Origin: Austwickia chelonae
GTDB lineage: Bacteria; Actinomycetota; Actinomycetes; Actinomycetales; Dermatophilaceae
Reading direction: 5' to 3'
Assembly (NCBI RefSeq): GCF_003391095.1
Contig: NZ_CP031447.1
Span: 3,410,001 to 3,474,000, forward strand
DNA length: 64,000 nucleotides
Program-made: the position numbers and the translations under genes
Notes under the pieces: model-generated
Seen by the model: the letters and a program-made list of their open reading frames with translations, nothing else
Database searches by the model: none
What the model was told of the DNA's origin: nothing
Shown: piece by piece, positions 17,385 through 26,690 of the stretch
How positions within the stretch are numbered: position 1 is the first letter of the stretch
How the letters are laid out: the number at the start of each line of letters is the position of its first letter

Positions 17385-19213
17385 GGAGTCCCGCCCGTGC
17401 TCTTGCGGCTACGCCGGAAAAGCAGGAAGCCCGCGGCCAGCGCGGCACCACCGACACCCAGCATCGACAGGATCGGGCCACCGGTGTACGGCAGCTCACC
17501 ACCCGGGAAGCCCGGGATACCAGGGGTGCTGTCCCCGGCAGGGAGGCCCGGGAAGGCAGGGCTGCCCGGAGTGACCGGGACCGCCGGAGAGACTGGCTCA
17601 CCCGGGCTGGCCGGCAGTCCCGGGCTGGCAGGCAACCCCGGTGAAGCCGGGAGACCCGGAGGCGCCGGAAGCACAGGAGCAGCAGGCATCCCGGAGTTGT
17701 TCGGCGGCACGCTCGGCACCACCGGCACGACCGGCACCTCGTCGGCCGCCGGAGCGGCCTGCGCACCGATCTCGATGCTCTCCTCAGTGGCAGGAGTGGA
17801 CGCGGACGGCGCAGGCGCCACCGGTTCCGCCTTCCCACCACCGGCCTTGATAGCGTCCTGACCGACGAGGACCTTCAGCGTCTGCGTTCCGCTGTCCAGA
17901 TCACGGCCGTCCTTCGACTTCGCCGTGTAACGCACCGACAGGTCGTAGGAGCCGGGCTGGGTGAACACCCATCCGGAGTTGGCCCGGGCTGCCTTGTCGA
18001 TCGCGAGCTCCCGCACCCCCGCACCGGTGTCGATCTGCACGGACGGCTTCTTGGTCATCGCGTCCAAGGTGAACAGCTTCACCTCGCCAGGCCCCGAGGA
18101 CTTCTCCAGGTGCAGACGCACCGGCCCGGACAAGGACGCGAAGTCGATCTTCTCCGTCGAGTACCCCGGCCACACCACACCCGGCCGCGGCGCAGGCGGG
18201 GTGACGAAAGCCGAAGACCCTTGGTCACCCAGGAAGTTCCACTCAGCACCCTCGAACTCGGCGCCACGCACCGACTTGGCGCTGTCACGCACGCCCAGGG
18301 CCACCTCTTCCAACGGGCGTCCTGCTGCGGAAGCACCGTCGGTCACGGACAGGGTGAGACGGTCGCCGTCCTGACCTGCCTGCAGGCTGACCTTGCCCTC
18401 AGTCACCAACCGACGCTGGCCAGGCGCCTGCTTCTGCTGCTCCTGGCCCTTCGGTTTCGCGCCCTGGTCGTCGACGACGACCGGGGCGTCCGTGGAGACC
18501 CGCGGCGCGCTGGTGACGTCACCGACAGGAGCCTCGATCACGACGTCGTCCGGGGCTGTACTCGGAGCGCTGCGGTTTCCCTGCGTGGTCGGCGCGGACG
18601 AGGGCTGGGTCGCCGTGGGCGAGGGCTTCGGCGCGACGGTCCGCTGCTTCGGCGGAGCCGTCCTGGTCTGCTGCGCAGCAGGACGTTTCGTGTCGTCCTG
18701 TCCGGCCAGCACGCCACGTGCAGCGTACTTCTTCGACGGGTCGAAGTCAGGGGTCAACAGCACCCGTGAGGTCTTCGCCGCAGCACCGTCCTTCTGGGCG
18801 GCAGGAGTGAACTCGAACACCAACCTCGTACGGGCGACTGAGGCCGCCTCCACGATGGTGTGTTCCCAGACGCCGTCGGCGGCGTCCTCCTTCCAGGATG
18901 CGGCGGCTTTCTGCTCATCCGCCTTGTAGCTGGTCAACGTTCCGGTTCCACGCAGTGCACGGTCGGTAAAAGCGATCTTGACCTGCATGGTCCGTGCGTC
19001 TGCACCGGGGGTGAAGGTCACCGTGAACGGCGTGCCTGCCGTCTCGGTCTTCGGGGAGGGAGCAGCGTCCTGGGCGTGCACGACCACCGACGGCGCGCCA
19101 TGAGCGGCGGCGACAGAGGGAGCCAGGCCAGTCACGGCCAGGAGTGGCGTCGCCAAGCACAATGTCACCAAGTGACGTCGCCGCGACGGCGCTCCCCCGA
19201 GGAGGGATTTCAT
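17381..19213 (-). CDS. LPxTG-anchored surface protein with collagen-like proline repeats
   Basis: The 610-residue protein starts with a signal peptide (HLVTLCLATPLLAVTGLAP, then AAAHG), followed by a beta-rich domain to about residue 160 and a disordered Pro/Thr/Gln linker. A TIGR03769-like domain (about 265-455) follows, with WPGYSTEKIDFASL, then GEVKLF and SGWVFTQPGSYDLSVRY. The end is a Gly/Pro stalk made of repeated GLPASP units. It finishes with LPYTGG near residue 574, a hydrophobic helix and RRSRK, a complete sortase signal, so it should be linked to the cell wall. The gene is coupled to the 907-residue surface protein by an ATGA overlap. No sortase gene is in the window. Confidence 0.82.
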   Translation of the reverse strand: MKSLLGGAPSRRRHLVTLCLATPLLAVTGLAPSVAAAHGAPSVVVHAQDAAPSPKTETAGTPFTVTFTPGADARTMQVKIAFTDRALRGTGTLTSYKADEQKAAASWKEDAADGVWEHTIVEAASVARTRLVFEFTPAAQKDGAAAKTSRVLLTPDFDPSKKYAARGVLAGQDDTKRPAAQQTRTAPPKQRTVAPKPSPTATQPSSAPTTQGNRSAPSTAPDDVVIEAPVGDVTSAPRVSTDAPVVVDDQGAKPKGQEQQKQAPGQRRLVTEGKVSLQAGQDGDRLTLSVTDGASAAGRPLEEVALGVRDSAKSVRGAEFEGAEWNFLGDQGSSAFVTPPAPRPGVVWPGYSTEKIDFASLSGPVRLHLEKSSGPGEVKLFTLDAMTKKPSVQIDTGAGVRELAIDKAARANSGWVFTQPGSYDLSVRYTAKSKDGRDLDSGTQTLKVLVGQDAIKAGGGKAEPVAPAPSASTPATEESIEIGAQAAPAADEVPVVPVVPSVPPNNSGMPAAPVLPAPPGLPASPGLPASPGLPASPGEPVSPAVPVTPGSPAFPGLPAGDSTPGIPGFPGGELPYTGGPILSMLGVGGAALAAGFLLFRRSRKSTGGTP

Positions 19214-19599
19214 GCGGAGCCTTTCCGATAGAGGGGCTGATGAAGATCAGTGAGGCGTCTCGGGTTGGATCAGATCATGGGAGTACACCCTTCCGCCGGC
19301 CACCGGTACGACGGGGAGAAGCACGACGCGCCTGTTCGAAGACACCTTCAGTGCCTTCCGGCGGGGCCACACGCTCTGGCCTCATCTTCTGCTCCTGCCA
19401 CCACATCCACACCGGCGGTCCCGATGCCGCAGACAGGCGAAATGCCTGCGGGCAGACCATATCCGGCCCAAGCGCGCCAGGCGACGGATAGGTCCCCACA
19501 AGAAGACATCACTACACCCAGGCCGGAACGCCCTCCAGCATGACAGCAGACGGGCGTTCCGGCCAGGGAAAACAGATGACGGACATCGAACCGACCGTC
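19214..19599. other. 386-bp intergenic region between the surface-protein operon and betT
   Basis: The region must contain the promoter of the surface-protein operon, but no clear -35/-10 pair or iron box is visible. Apart from the hairpin at 19521-19564, which probably ends the bet operon, I see no gene, RNA or repeat. Confidence 0.5.
19521..19564 (-). terminator. Hairpin terminator of the bet operon
   Basis: GGCCGGAACGCCC (19521-19533) pairs perfectly with GGGCGTTCCGGCC (19552-19564) over 13 bp, with an 18-base loop. It lies 36 bp downstream of the betT stop on the minus strand. There is no U tract, as is common for actinobacterial terminators. Confidence 0.6.
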
Positions 19600-21711
19600 T
19601 CAGGTCGCGGCATCCTCCAACCGGAGGAACTCCAGATGCCCCTCGTACTGGTCGAGGACGTCGTGGATCAACTGACCACGGTTGTACCCCATGACGTCGT
19701 ACTCCTGCCCACCGTTCGCCAGATGCACCTCCAAGCGGGCATAGGCGCTGCGGCCCTTCATCATGCGACCGCCATAGGCCGGGACCGGCGCCTGGTCGAG
19801 CTCCACCCGATACACGAACGGATGGTCCCCGACGCCGGACGTCCTCAGATCCACGAAAGACTCCCCGACCTCGACCTCAGCAGGCTGACCACGCAACACG
19901 AACTCGGCAGCGACTGCACGCAGCGCCGGCTCCACCACCCGGGAGAGATAACGGTCGGCGTCCGCGACATCGGTCAATTCCATCGCCCGAGCCAACCGAG
20001 CCTTCCACGCCGATGCGCTCGCATCCTGTTGACCGACGGAAGCGGTCGCACCACCAGGCAACGGCGCCCGGACCGGAAGCACCGGCGGGAACCGATGCCG
20101 ACGAGCCTGAGCCTGACGTCCTTCGACCTGAAGAGCTCGATAGAGACCCACCATCACCAGCACCATCACCACGGCGAAAGGCAGACCCATCACGACGGTG
20201 GCCTTCTGCAAGGTGGAGATGCCACCGACGAAGAGCATCGCAATGGTCAGGACGCCGGTCACCGCTGCCCAGACGATCCGCAGCCAGGGCTTGCCGTCGT
20301 CATAGGGCGAGCTGAGCCGAGAACTCAGGTTCGCCATCACCAGAGCGCCGGAGTCGGCAGAGGTCACGTAGAAGAGCAGACCCACGAAAGTGGCCACCCC
20401 GACCAGGAAGGTCGGCGCAGGATACTGCTGCAGAAGGGTGTAGAAACCCTGCTCCGGTTTCGCCGAGGCCAAAGCGGCAAAAGCTCCGTCCCCGCTGCGG
20501 ATCCGCTCGATCGCAGAATTACCGAAGATCGACACCCACATGACGATATAGCTGAACGGGAGCACCATCGTCCCGGCGACGAACTGGCGGATCGTCCGAC
20601 CCTGGCTGATCCGGGCCAGGAAGAGACCGACAAAACTCGCCCAGGCGATCCACCACGCCCAGAAGAACAGCGTCCACGAAGACATCCACTCCGTGGGCTG
20701 GTCGTAGGCGAAGGTCTGCGCACTCATCCCGGGAAAGGCGACCACGAAGCCACCAATGTTCTGCACCAAGGCGTTCAACAAGAACTGGGAGTTCCCGGTC
20801 ACCAGCACCCAGGCCGCCAACCCGATCGCCAGGAGGACATTCATCTGGCTGAGCACCCGGATGCCCTTGTCGACCCCGGTGGTCGCCGAGACCGCAGCCA
20901 TCACCACAGCGATGACGACGAGAGCCGTCTGCGCAGATAGCCCCTGCGGCACACCGAAGAGGATCTCCAGGCCCACATTGAGGAAGACGACACCGATCCC
21001 CAGCGAGGCGGCAACACCGAAGATGGTGCCAAGAACTGCCGCCACATCGACCAGGTGGCCCAGCGGACCCTCCATGCGGGACCCGAAGACCGGCACCAGC
21101 GCGGAACGTACCGCGAGGGGCTGATGCCGCCGGTAGGCGAAGTAGCCCAAGGCCATTCCCATCAGGCAGTACATTCCCCAGCCGGTGATGCCGTAGTGGA
21201 AGAGGGTCCATACCGGTGCCTGTTCGGCGGCTTCCAAGGTGCTGCCCGGGCCTCGTGGCGGGGTCAGATATTGGGTGACCGGTTCGGCCACCGAGAAGAA
21301 CATCAGGTCGGTACCGATGCCGGCCGCGAAGAGCATCGCGGCCCAGGAGAAGGTCGAGAACTCCGGTTTGGCATGGTCCGGCCCGAGTTTGATCCGGCCG
21401 TATCGAGAAACGCCCAGCAGGATGACGAAGACCACGACGGCGGTGCCCAACAGGATGTAGAACCAGCCGAAGGCATCGGCGGTCACATTGACCAGGTCGG
21501 TGATGATCCGCCCCGTGGCCTCCGGAGCAGCCATCGCCGCCCCGGCGACGGCGAGCACCCCCATGATGGAACCCACGAAGACCACCGGGTTCACCCGATT
21601 TTCTGTCGTGAGATCTCCTTCAGGACATGGATTTTCGCCTGGCAGTCCGCCCCTGCCGACCGGGACGGCGCTCTGGTCGAGCGCCGTCCCGGTCGTGGGC
21701 GAGCCGCTCAC
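19600..21711 (-). CDS. betT: BCCT family choline/betaine transporter
   Basis: The 703-residue protein has twelve predicted membrane helices of the betaine-choline-carnitine transporter family. Landmarks include [20 protein letters not shown] in helix 3, [20 protein letters not shown], the tryptophan-rich [20 protein letters not shown] and [18 protein letters not shown] soluble C-terminal domain of about 170 residues follows, as in long BetT-type choline carriers where the tail senses osmotic stress. It imports choline by ion symport for oxidation by BetA and BetB. The GTG start overlaps the betA stop by four bases. The N-terminal 35 residues are polar and unusual in length. Confidence 0.92.
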   Translation of the reverse strand: MSGSPTTGTALDQSAVPVGRGGLPGENPCPEGDLTTENRVNPVVFVGSIMGVLAVAGAAMAAPEATGRIITDLVNVTADAFGWFYILLGTAVVVFVILLGVSRYGRIKLGPDHAKPEFSTFSWAAMLFAAGIGTDLMFFSVAEPVTQYLTPPRGPGSTLEAAEQAPVWTLFHYGITGWGMYCLMGMALGYFAYRRHQPLAVRSALVPVFGSRMEGPLGHLVDVAAVLGTIFGVAASLGIGVVFLNVGLEILFGVPQGLSAQTALVVIAVVMAAVSATTGVDKGIRVLSQMNVLLAIGLAAWVLVTGNSQFLLNALVQNIGGFVVAFPGMSAQTFAYDQPTEWMSSWTLFFWAWWIAWASFVGLFLARISQGRTIRQFVAGTMVLPFSYIVMWVSIFGNSAIERIRSGDGAFAALASAKPEQGFYTLLQQYPAPTFLVGVATFVGLLFYVTSADSGALVMANLSSRLSSPYDDGKPWLRIVWAAVTGVLTIAMLFVGGISTLQKATVVMGLPFAVVMVLVMVGLYRALQVEGRQAQARRHRFPPVLPVRAPLPGGATASVGQQDASASAWKARLARAMELTDVADADRYLSRVVEPALRAVAAEFVLRGQPAEVEVGESFVDLRTSGVGDHPFVYRVELDQAPVPAYGGRMMKGRSAYARLEVHLANGGQEYDVMGYNRGQLIHDVLDQYEGHLEFLRLEDAAT

Positions 21712-23504
21712 GCCTGCGCCCCTGCCTCCCGCAGGTTCGCTGCATCGGGGACGGCCGAGGACTCCCGCGCTAGGCGCACACTCGCCGCGGATGGCAGCTC
21801 GGTACGCGCATCCCAGGCGTTATTGCGCGGGTCGCCTGCCGGGTACAGCGGCATGCCTTCACCGTGGCGGTAGAAAGGTGCCTCGATCGCGGGCAGAGGA
21901 GTGTTGCCCATGATCAGGTCCGCGGCCTTCTCGGCGACCATCATCACCGGCGCGTAGATATTGCCGTTGGTGACATAGGGGAAGACGGAAGCGTCGACGA
22001 CGCGCAGCCCTTCAACCCCGTGCACCTTCATCGTGGCCGGGTCGACGACGGACATCCCGTCGGTACCCATCTTGGCCGTGCACGACGGGTGCAGCGCGGT
22101 CTCGGCATCCTTGGCGACCCAGTCGAGGATCTGCTCGTCGGTCTCCACCTCATGTCCGGGAGAGATCTCCCCACCGCTGAAGGCCGCGAAGGCCGGCTGC
22201 TCCAGGATGTCCCGGGCCGCGCGCACCATCTCGATCCATTCGCGACGGTCGTTCTCGGTCGACAGGTAGTTGAACTGGATCGCCGGGTGCTCGAAGGGGT
22301 CGGTCGAACGGATCTTCAAGGTTCCCCGGCAGTCGGAGTACATCGGACCGATGTGCACCTGGTAGCCGTGCTCACTGGCCGGCTTCGACCCGTCGTACCG
22401 GATCGCGATCGGCAGGAAGTGGAACATGAGGTTCGGGTAGGCGACCCCGTCATTGCTGCGGATGAAGCCGCCGGCCTCGAAGTGGTTCGATGCGCCGACA
22501 CCGGTGCGACCGAAGAGCCACTGGGCGCCGATCATCGGTTTGTACTTGTGCGCCAAGTACGGGGCGATGGACACCGGCTGGGTCGCGGCATGCTGGATGT
22601 ACACCTCGAGGTGGTCCTGCATGTTCGCGCCCACACCAGGCAGATCAGCGACCGGGTCGATGCCCAGTTTCGCCAGTTCGTCCGCTTGGCCGATCCCGGC
22701 GAGCTGCATCAGCTGCGGTGAGTTGAAGGCGCCACCGCACAAGATGATGTCGCCGGCCAGCGCAGTGTGCTTGAAGCGGCCTGCACGGACGTAGTCGACT
22801 CCGATGACCCGGTTGCGGTGCATCCGCAGCCCGGTGACCTGGGCAAGTGTCTCCACGACGAGGTTTTCACGCTTGCTCACCGGGTGCAGGTAGGCCCGTG
22901 CTGCGGAGAGCCGACGGCCACGATGCACATTGCGGTCGAACTTCGCGAAGCCCTCCTGCCGGTAGCCGTTGACATCGTCGGTCAGCGGGTAACCGGCCTG
23001 CTGGGCGGCCTCGAAGAAAGCACCGAACAGCGGGGTGTTGGCCGGCCCACGCTCGAGAACCAGTGGCCCCGAGCCGCCACGCCAGGAGTCTGCTCCGGCG
23101 AGGCAGTTCTCCATACGTTTGAAGTAAGGCAGGCAGTGGGCGTAGTCCCAGTCCTGCATCCCGGGGTCCTTCGACCACCGTTCGTAGTCCATCGGGTTAC
23201 CCCGCTGGAAGATCATCCCGTTGATGCTGGAGGAGCCACCGAGCACCTTGCCCCGCGCATGGTAGACGCGGCGCCCGTTCATGTAGGGCTCCGGCTCCGA
23301 CTCGTACTTCCAGTCGTAGAACCGGCTGCCGATCGGGAAGGGCAGTGCGGCGGGCATGTGGATGAAGGGATCCAGCTTGCTGTCGTTCCGGCCTGCCTCG
23401 AGGACGAGAACGCTGGTACCGGAGTCGCTGCTGAGGCGGTTGGCGAGGGCGGAGCCGGCGGAACCGCCGCCGACGATGATGTAGTCGTACTGGGTCATAC
23501 TCAT
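21708..23504 (-). CDS. betA: Choline dehydrogenase
   Basis: BetA is an FAD enzyme of the GMC oxidoreductase family that oxidises choline to betaine aldehyde. The 598-residue protein shows the FAD-binding [20 protein letters not shown], the GMC signature [18 protein letters not shown], and the C-terminal active-site region HPSCTAKMG followed by [20 protein letters not shown]. The catalytic His is in HPSC. The last 40 residues (from about [11 protein letters not shown]) extend past the usual end and are polar. The ATG overlaps the betB stop by four bases and the gene runs into betT, so the operon order is betB-betA-betT. Confidence 0.95.
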   Translation of the reverse strand: MSMTQYDYIIVGGGSAGSALANRLSSDSGTSVLVLEAGRNDSKLDPFIHMPAALPFPIGSRFYDWKYESEPEPYMNGRRVYHARGKVLGGSSSINGMIFQRGNPMDYERWSKDPGMQDWDYAHCLPYFKRMENCLAGADSWRGGSGPLVLERGPANTPLFGAFFEAAQQAGYPLTDDVNGYRQEGFAKFDRNVHRGRRLSAARAYLHPVSKRENLVVETLAQVTGLRMHRNRVIGVDYVRAGRFKHTALAGDIILCGGAFNSPQLMQLAGIGQADELAKLGIDPVADLPGVGANMQDHLEVYIQHAATQPVSIAPYLAHKYKPMIGAQWLFGRTGVGASNHFEAGGFIRSNDGVAYPNLMFHFLPIAIRYDGSKPASEHGYQVHIGPMYSDCRGTLKIRSTDPFEHPAIQFNYLSTENDRREWIEMVRAARDILEQPAFAAFSGGEISPGHEVETDEQILDWVAKDAETALHPSCTAKMGTDGMSVVDPATMKVHGVEGLRVVDASVFPYVTNGNIYAPVMMVAEKAADLIMGNTPLPAIEAPFYRHGEGMPLYPAGDPRNNAWDARTELPSAASVRLARESSAVPDAANLREAGAQA

Positions 23505-25801
23505 CCGTGGTGCTCTCTCTCGTCGTCCTTGGTAGTGATGGCGGCGGGGTCGGCATTGGCCGGGGTGCTCTTCGGGACCGGACTGAGCGGAATCGGCAGG
23601 TCTGCGAGATTGGCCACGACCGGGATGTCGACCAAGCTGGTGACGACCGGGATGTCGACCCGGCTGGTGGTGGTGGCCGAGTCGACGAGGATCGATCGGC
23701 CGGACTTCCCGGCGAAGGCTTCGGTCACCGACGGGGTGGCTGTCACCTTGTCCTTCTCCGGTTCAGGAGCTGACTCCGGTGACTCGCTCGTGACATCTGC
23801 GTCTGCGGCAGGCTCCTCGGCGGGTTTTTCGGCCGACTCCTCGGCCAGATCCTCAGCCGACTCCTCGGCCGATGCCTCGGCAGGAGGTACTTCAGGTCCG
23901 GGTTCAGGGGTTTTCGACGGTTCCGTCGTTTCTGCCCTGTCGACGTCGACGTCGGCGGCGGGCACATCGGCCTTCCCGACTTCCTCAACGGCGGGCTCAC
24001 CTGCCGGATCGGACGATTCCGGCTGCTCGGCCGGTTTCTCCGGCTCGGAGGACGGCTCGGTCACCGGAGGTACCGCCACCGGCAGCGGCTGCGAAAGCAA
24101 GGCGTCCGACAGCGGGGGCACGGCCAGGGGCTCGATGATGGGCATGGGACCGGACAGCGGTCCGAGCTCGGGTTCAGGAGCCCGTTTCGGTGCCGGTTCG
24201 GCGTCCAGGGTCGGCGCGGTCACCGCTATCGCGGTCGAATCGTCCTTCTCCGCGGTCTCCGGCTGCCCCGTTTCCTTCTTCTCCGGCTCCGTCGTCTCCT
24301 TGGCCACCGGCTGGGGGTTCTCGAACCATCCGGCCGGAGCAGGGTCGATGTTGTGCCAGATGTGCTTCGTCTCGCGGTATTCCTCAAGCCCGGCGAGGCC
24401 GAGTTCACGGCCGATCCCCGACTGTTTCATCCCACCCCACTCGGCCTGCGGGACGTAGGGGTGGTAGTCGTTGATCCATACGGTGCCATGGCGCAGACGG
24501 CGGGCGACCCGCTCGGCGCGGCCGGCGTTCTCGCTCCAGACTGCTCCGGCGAGACCGTAGATGGTGTCATTGGCCAGGGCGATGGCGGCGTCCTCGGCTT
24601 CACGGCCGGTGGCACCGCTGAAGGTCTCCACGGTGAGTACCGGGCCGAAGGACTCCTCCTGGACGCAGCGCATCCGGGTGTCGCACCCGTCGAGGATGGT
24701 CGGCAGGTAGTAGAAGCCGTCCTCGTAGCGGGGGCTCTCCGGGCGTTTTCCACCGACGCGCAGGACAGCGCCTTCGGCCAATGCGGCCTCGACATAGCGT
24801 TCGACCTTCTCGCGGTGGGCTGCGCTGATGAGCGGGCCGGTCTCCGCGGCCGATTCGAAGGGTCCGCCCAGCCGGATGGCCTCGGCACGCCGGACGAGTT
24901 CGTCGACGACCTGGTCGTGGATCGATTCCTCGACGATGAGTCGTGCCCCGGCGGAGCAGACCTGGCCGGAATCGAGGAAGACGGCGGTGAGCGCATTGTC
25001 GATGGCGGCCGGCAGGTCGGCGTCGGCGAAGATGACATTCGGGTTCTTGCCGCCGAGTTCGAGGGCGACCCGTTTCACGGTGCCTGCGGCGGCGGCCATG
25101 ATGGTCTTCCCCGTGGCCAGGCCCCCGGTGAAGGAGACCAGGTCCACATCGGGTGATTCGACGAGTGCTGCACCGACCGTGGCACCCGGGCCGAGAACGA
25201 GGTTGGCGACACCGGCGGGAAGCCCCAGGTCGTCGAGCGTCCGCATCAACCAGATCGCGCTGGAGGGGGTCAGCTCACTGGGCTTGAGGACGAAGGTGTT
25301 GCCTGCGGCGAGCGCGGGTGCGACTTTCCAGGCGGTTTGCAGCAGGGGGTAGTTCCAGGGGGTGATCAGGGCGCAGACGCCGACGGGTTCGTGGACGATG
25401 CGGCTGCTGACGTTGGGGTTGCCGGTGTCGACGACTCGTCCGCCGTCGGCTTGGGCGAGCGCGGCGAAGTGGCGGAAGACGGAGATGATGTCGTCCATGT
25501 CGAGTTGTGACTCGACGAAGCGTTTCCCGGTGTCGAGGGATTCGAGTTCGGCGACGTGGTCGCGGTCGTGTTCGAGTTGGTCGGCCACGGCGTGGAGGAG
25601 GCGCCCACGGTCGGTGGAGGTGACGGCGGACCATTCATCGTTGTCGAAGGCGCGGCGGGCGGCGGCTACGGCGAGTGCCGCGTCTTGAGCGTCGCCTTCG
25701 GCGACCTCGGCCACTTGGCGTCCGTCGGCTGGGCAGTGGATGGTTCGGGTGTCGCCGGACGCGGCTTCCACCCACTGCCCATTGATGAAGTGTTCTGTCA
25801 T
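23501..25801 (-). CDS. betB: Betaine aldehyde dehydrogenase with long acidic C-terminal tail
   Basis: Residues 1 to about 490 are a normal NAD-dependent aldehyde dehydrogenase: [20 protein letters not shown], the [10 protein letters not shown] cofactor loop, [16 protein letters not shown] with the catalytic Glu, and [12 protein letters not shown] with the catalytic Cys. It oxidises betaine aldehyde to glycine betaine. After [19 protein letters not shown], however, the frame stays open for about 270 further residues rich in Glu, Pro, Ala and Ser (repeats such as AEESAE), closing with two copies of a VDIPVV motif and a shorter LADLPIP. BetB enzymes usually stop near 490-500 residues. The tail is not a frame error, since it ends in the four-base overlap with betA. 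It is probably disordered. Confidence 0.92.
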   Translation of the reverse strand: MTEHFINGQWVEAASGDTRTIHCPADGRQVAEVAEGDAQDAALAVAAARRAFDNDEWSAVTSTDRGRLLHAVADQLEHDRDHVAELESLDTGKRFVESQLDMDDIISVFRHFAALAQADGGRVVDTGNPNVSSRIVHEPVGVCALITPWNYPLLQTAWKVAPALAAGNTFVLKPSELTPSSAIWLMRTLDDLGLPAGVANLVLGPGATVGAALVESPDVDLVSFTGGLATGKTIMAAAAGTVKRVALELGGKNPNVIFADADLPAAIDNALTAVFLDSGQVCSAGARLIVEESIHDQVVDELVRRAEAIRLGGPFESAAETGPLISAAHREKVERYVEAALAEGAVLRVGGKRPESPRYEDGFYYLPTILDGCDTRMRCVQEESFGPVLTVETFSGATGREAEDAAIALANDTIYGLAGAVWSENAGRAERVARRLRHGTVWINDYHPYVPQAEWGGMKQSGIGRELGLAGLEEYRETKHIWHNIDPAPAGWFENPQPVAKETTEPEKKETGQPETAEKDDSTAIAVTAPTLDAEPAPKRAPEPELGPLSGPMPIIEPLAVPPLSDALLSQPLPVAVPPVTEPSSEPEKPAEQPESSDPAGEPAVEEVGKADVPAADVDVDRAETTEPSKTPEPGPEVPPAEASAEESAEDLAEESAEKPAEEPAADADVTSESPESAPEPEKDKVTATPSVTEAFAGKSGRSILVDSATTTSRVDIPVVTSLVDIPVVANLADLPIPLSPVPKSTPANADPAAITTKDDEREHHG

Positions 25802-25824
25802 GTGGGCTCTTTCGTTGAACTATC

Positions 25825-25844
25825 AGGGTTTTGTTCTAAAACCT
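25825..25844 (-). promoter_or_regulatory. Imperfect palindrome upstream of betB
   Basis: AGGGTTTTGTTCTAAAACCT is a 20-bp near-palindrome ending 24 bp upstream of the betB ATG. Its place and symmetry suit an operator for a repressor of the bet operon, for instance a TetR-type BetI. No betI gene lies in the window. Confidence 0.4.
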
Positions 25845-25989
25845 AGCGAGGCTGCTGGTCGGGCGTGTCGAGATGACCTCGATGGGTTCCGGTGCTGGAT
25901 ATGCCCGGATTTCATGCCTGAGCCATGGGATGGCCAGGCCTTTTCAGGAGGTGGCGGCGGAGGATGTCGTCGCCATATACGTCGATCTT

Positions 25990-26027
25990 TATGTGAGATA
26001 TATCTCTCTAGATCAAGGTCTCACATA
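25990..26027. repeat. Nested inverted repeat between betB and the PH-domain genes
   Basis: TATGTGAGA (25990-25998) pairs with TCTCACATA (26019-26027) across 20 bases, and a perfect 12-bp palindrome GAGATATATCTC (25995-26006) lies inside. The stretch is conspicuously AT-rich. It sits between two divergent transcription units, which favours an operator over a terminator. Confidence 0.5.
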
Positions 26028-26162
26028 GACACAGGTCGCCTGGTCCACCGTACGCCGGTGCCGAGAGCGACTCACGCTCGGGGAGCGTTGAAGAACCCCC
26101 CGGAACGACCTGCCACCCGATAATCTCGAGCTTACGTATTTCACCGTATTGAAGGCGGCGTC

Positions 26163-26690
26163 ATGGACAACGAGCAGTCGACCCTGAACGGTCCACCCCT
26201 TGCGGGTTTCGCTCTTCGTCTGCCTCGGCATCGTGCCCATCCTCGGGCTCGACACATGTGGCGGACGCGCGCAGCCCTGTCCTGGCTGTTCCTGGTCGTC
26301 CCGTTGGCGGGTGCTGTCTGGCTGTTCGAGAACTTCCGCGGGTGGACGGTCTATGCCCTGATCGTCGCATCGGTCTGCGCGGTGGCCCATGTCGTGGTCA
26401 TGCCGGAGTGGCGGTATCGGGTGCACCGGTGGGAAACCGATGACATCGCTGTCTACACGCGGGCCGGTTGGCTGACGCAGACCTCCCGGATAGCGCCGAT
26501 CACCCGTATTCAGACGGTCGACAGCAAGTACGGGGTCATCCATCGTCTGTTCGGTCTGGGCAGTTTCACGGTGACCACGGCGAGCGCGAGCGGGTCGTTG
26601 GAGATCGACGGCCTGGAACGGCAGGTCGTGGAGGAGCTGGTCAGCCGGTTGACCTTGGTGACCTCGCAGGATCCGGGTGATGCGACATGA
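26163..26690 (+). CDS. PH-domain membrane protein (YdbS-like, bPH2)
   Basis: This 175-residue protein has two membrane helices (about residues 38-80) followed by a bacterial PH domain of the DUF304/bPH2 kind: WRYRVHRWETDDIAVYTRAG, SRIAPITRIQTVDSKYGVIH and LGSFTVTTASASGSLEIDGL. The SRIAPITRIQTVD element is the family hallmark. The gene overlaps its larger neighbour by four bases. In Bacillus the homologous pair YdbS/YdbT affects resistance to antimicrobial peptides and envelope stress; whether that holds here is unknown. Confidence 0.87.
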   Translation: MDNEQSTLNGPPLAGFALRLPRHRAHPRARHMWRTRAALSWLFLVVPLAGAVWLFENFRGWTVYALIVASVCAVAHVVVMPEWRYRVHRWETDDIAVYTRAGWLTQTSRIAPITRIQTVDSKYGVIHRLFGLGSFTVTTASASGSLEIDGLERQVVEELVSRLTLVTSQDPGDAT

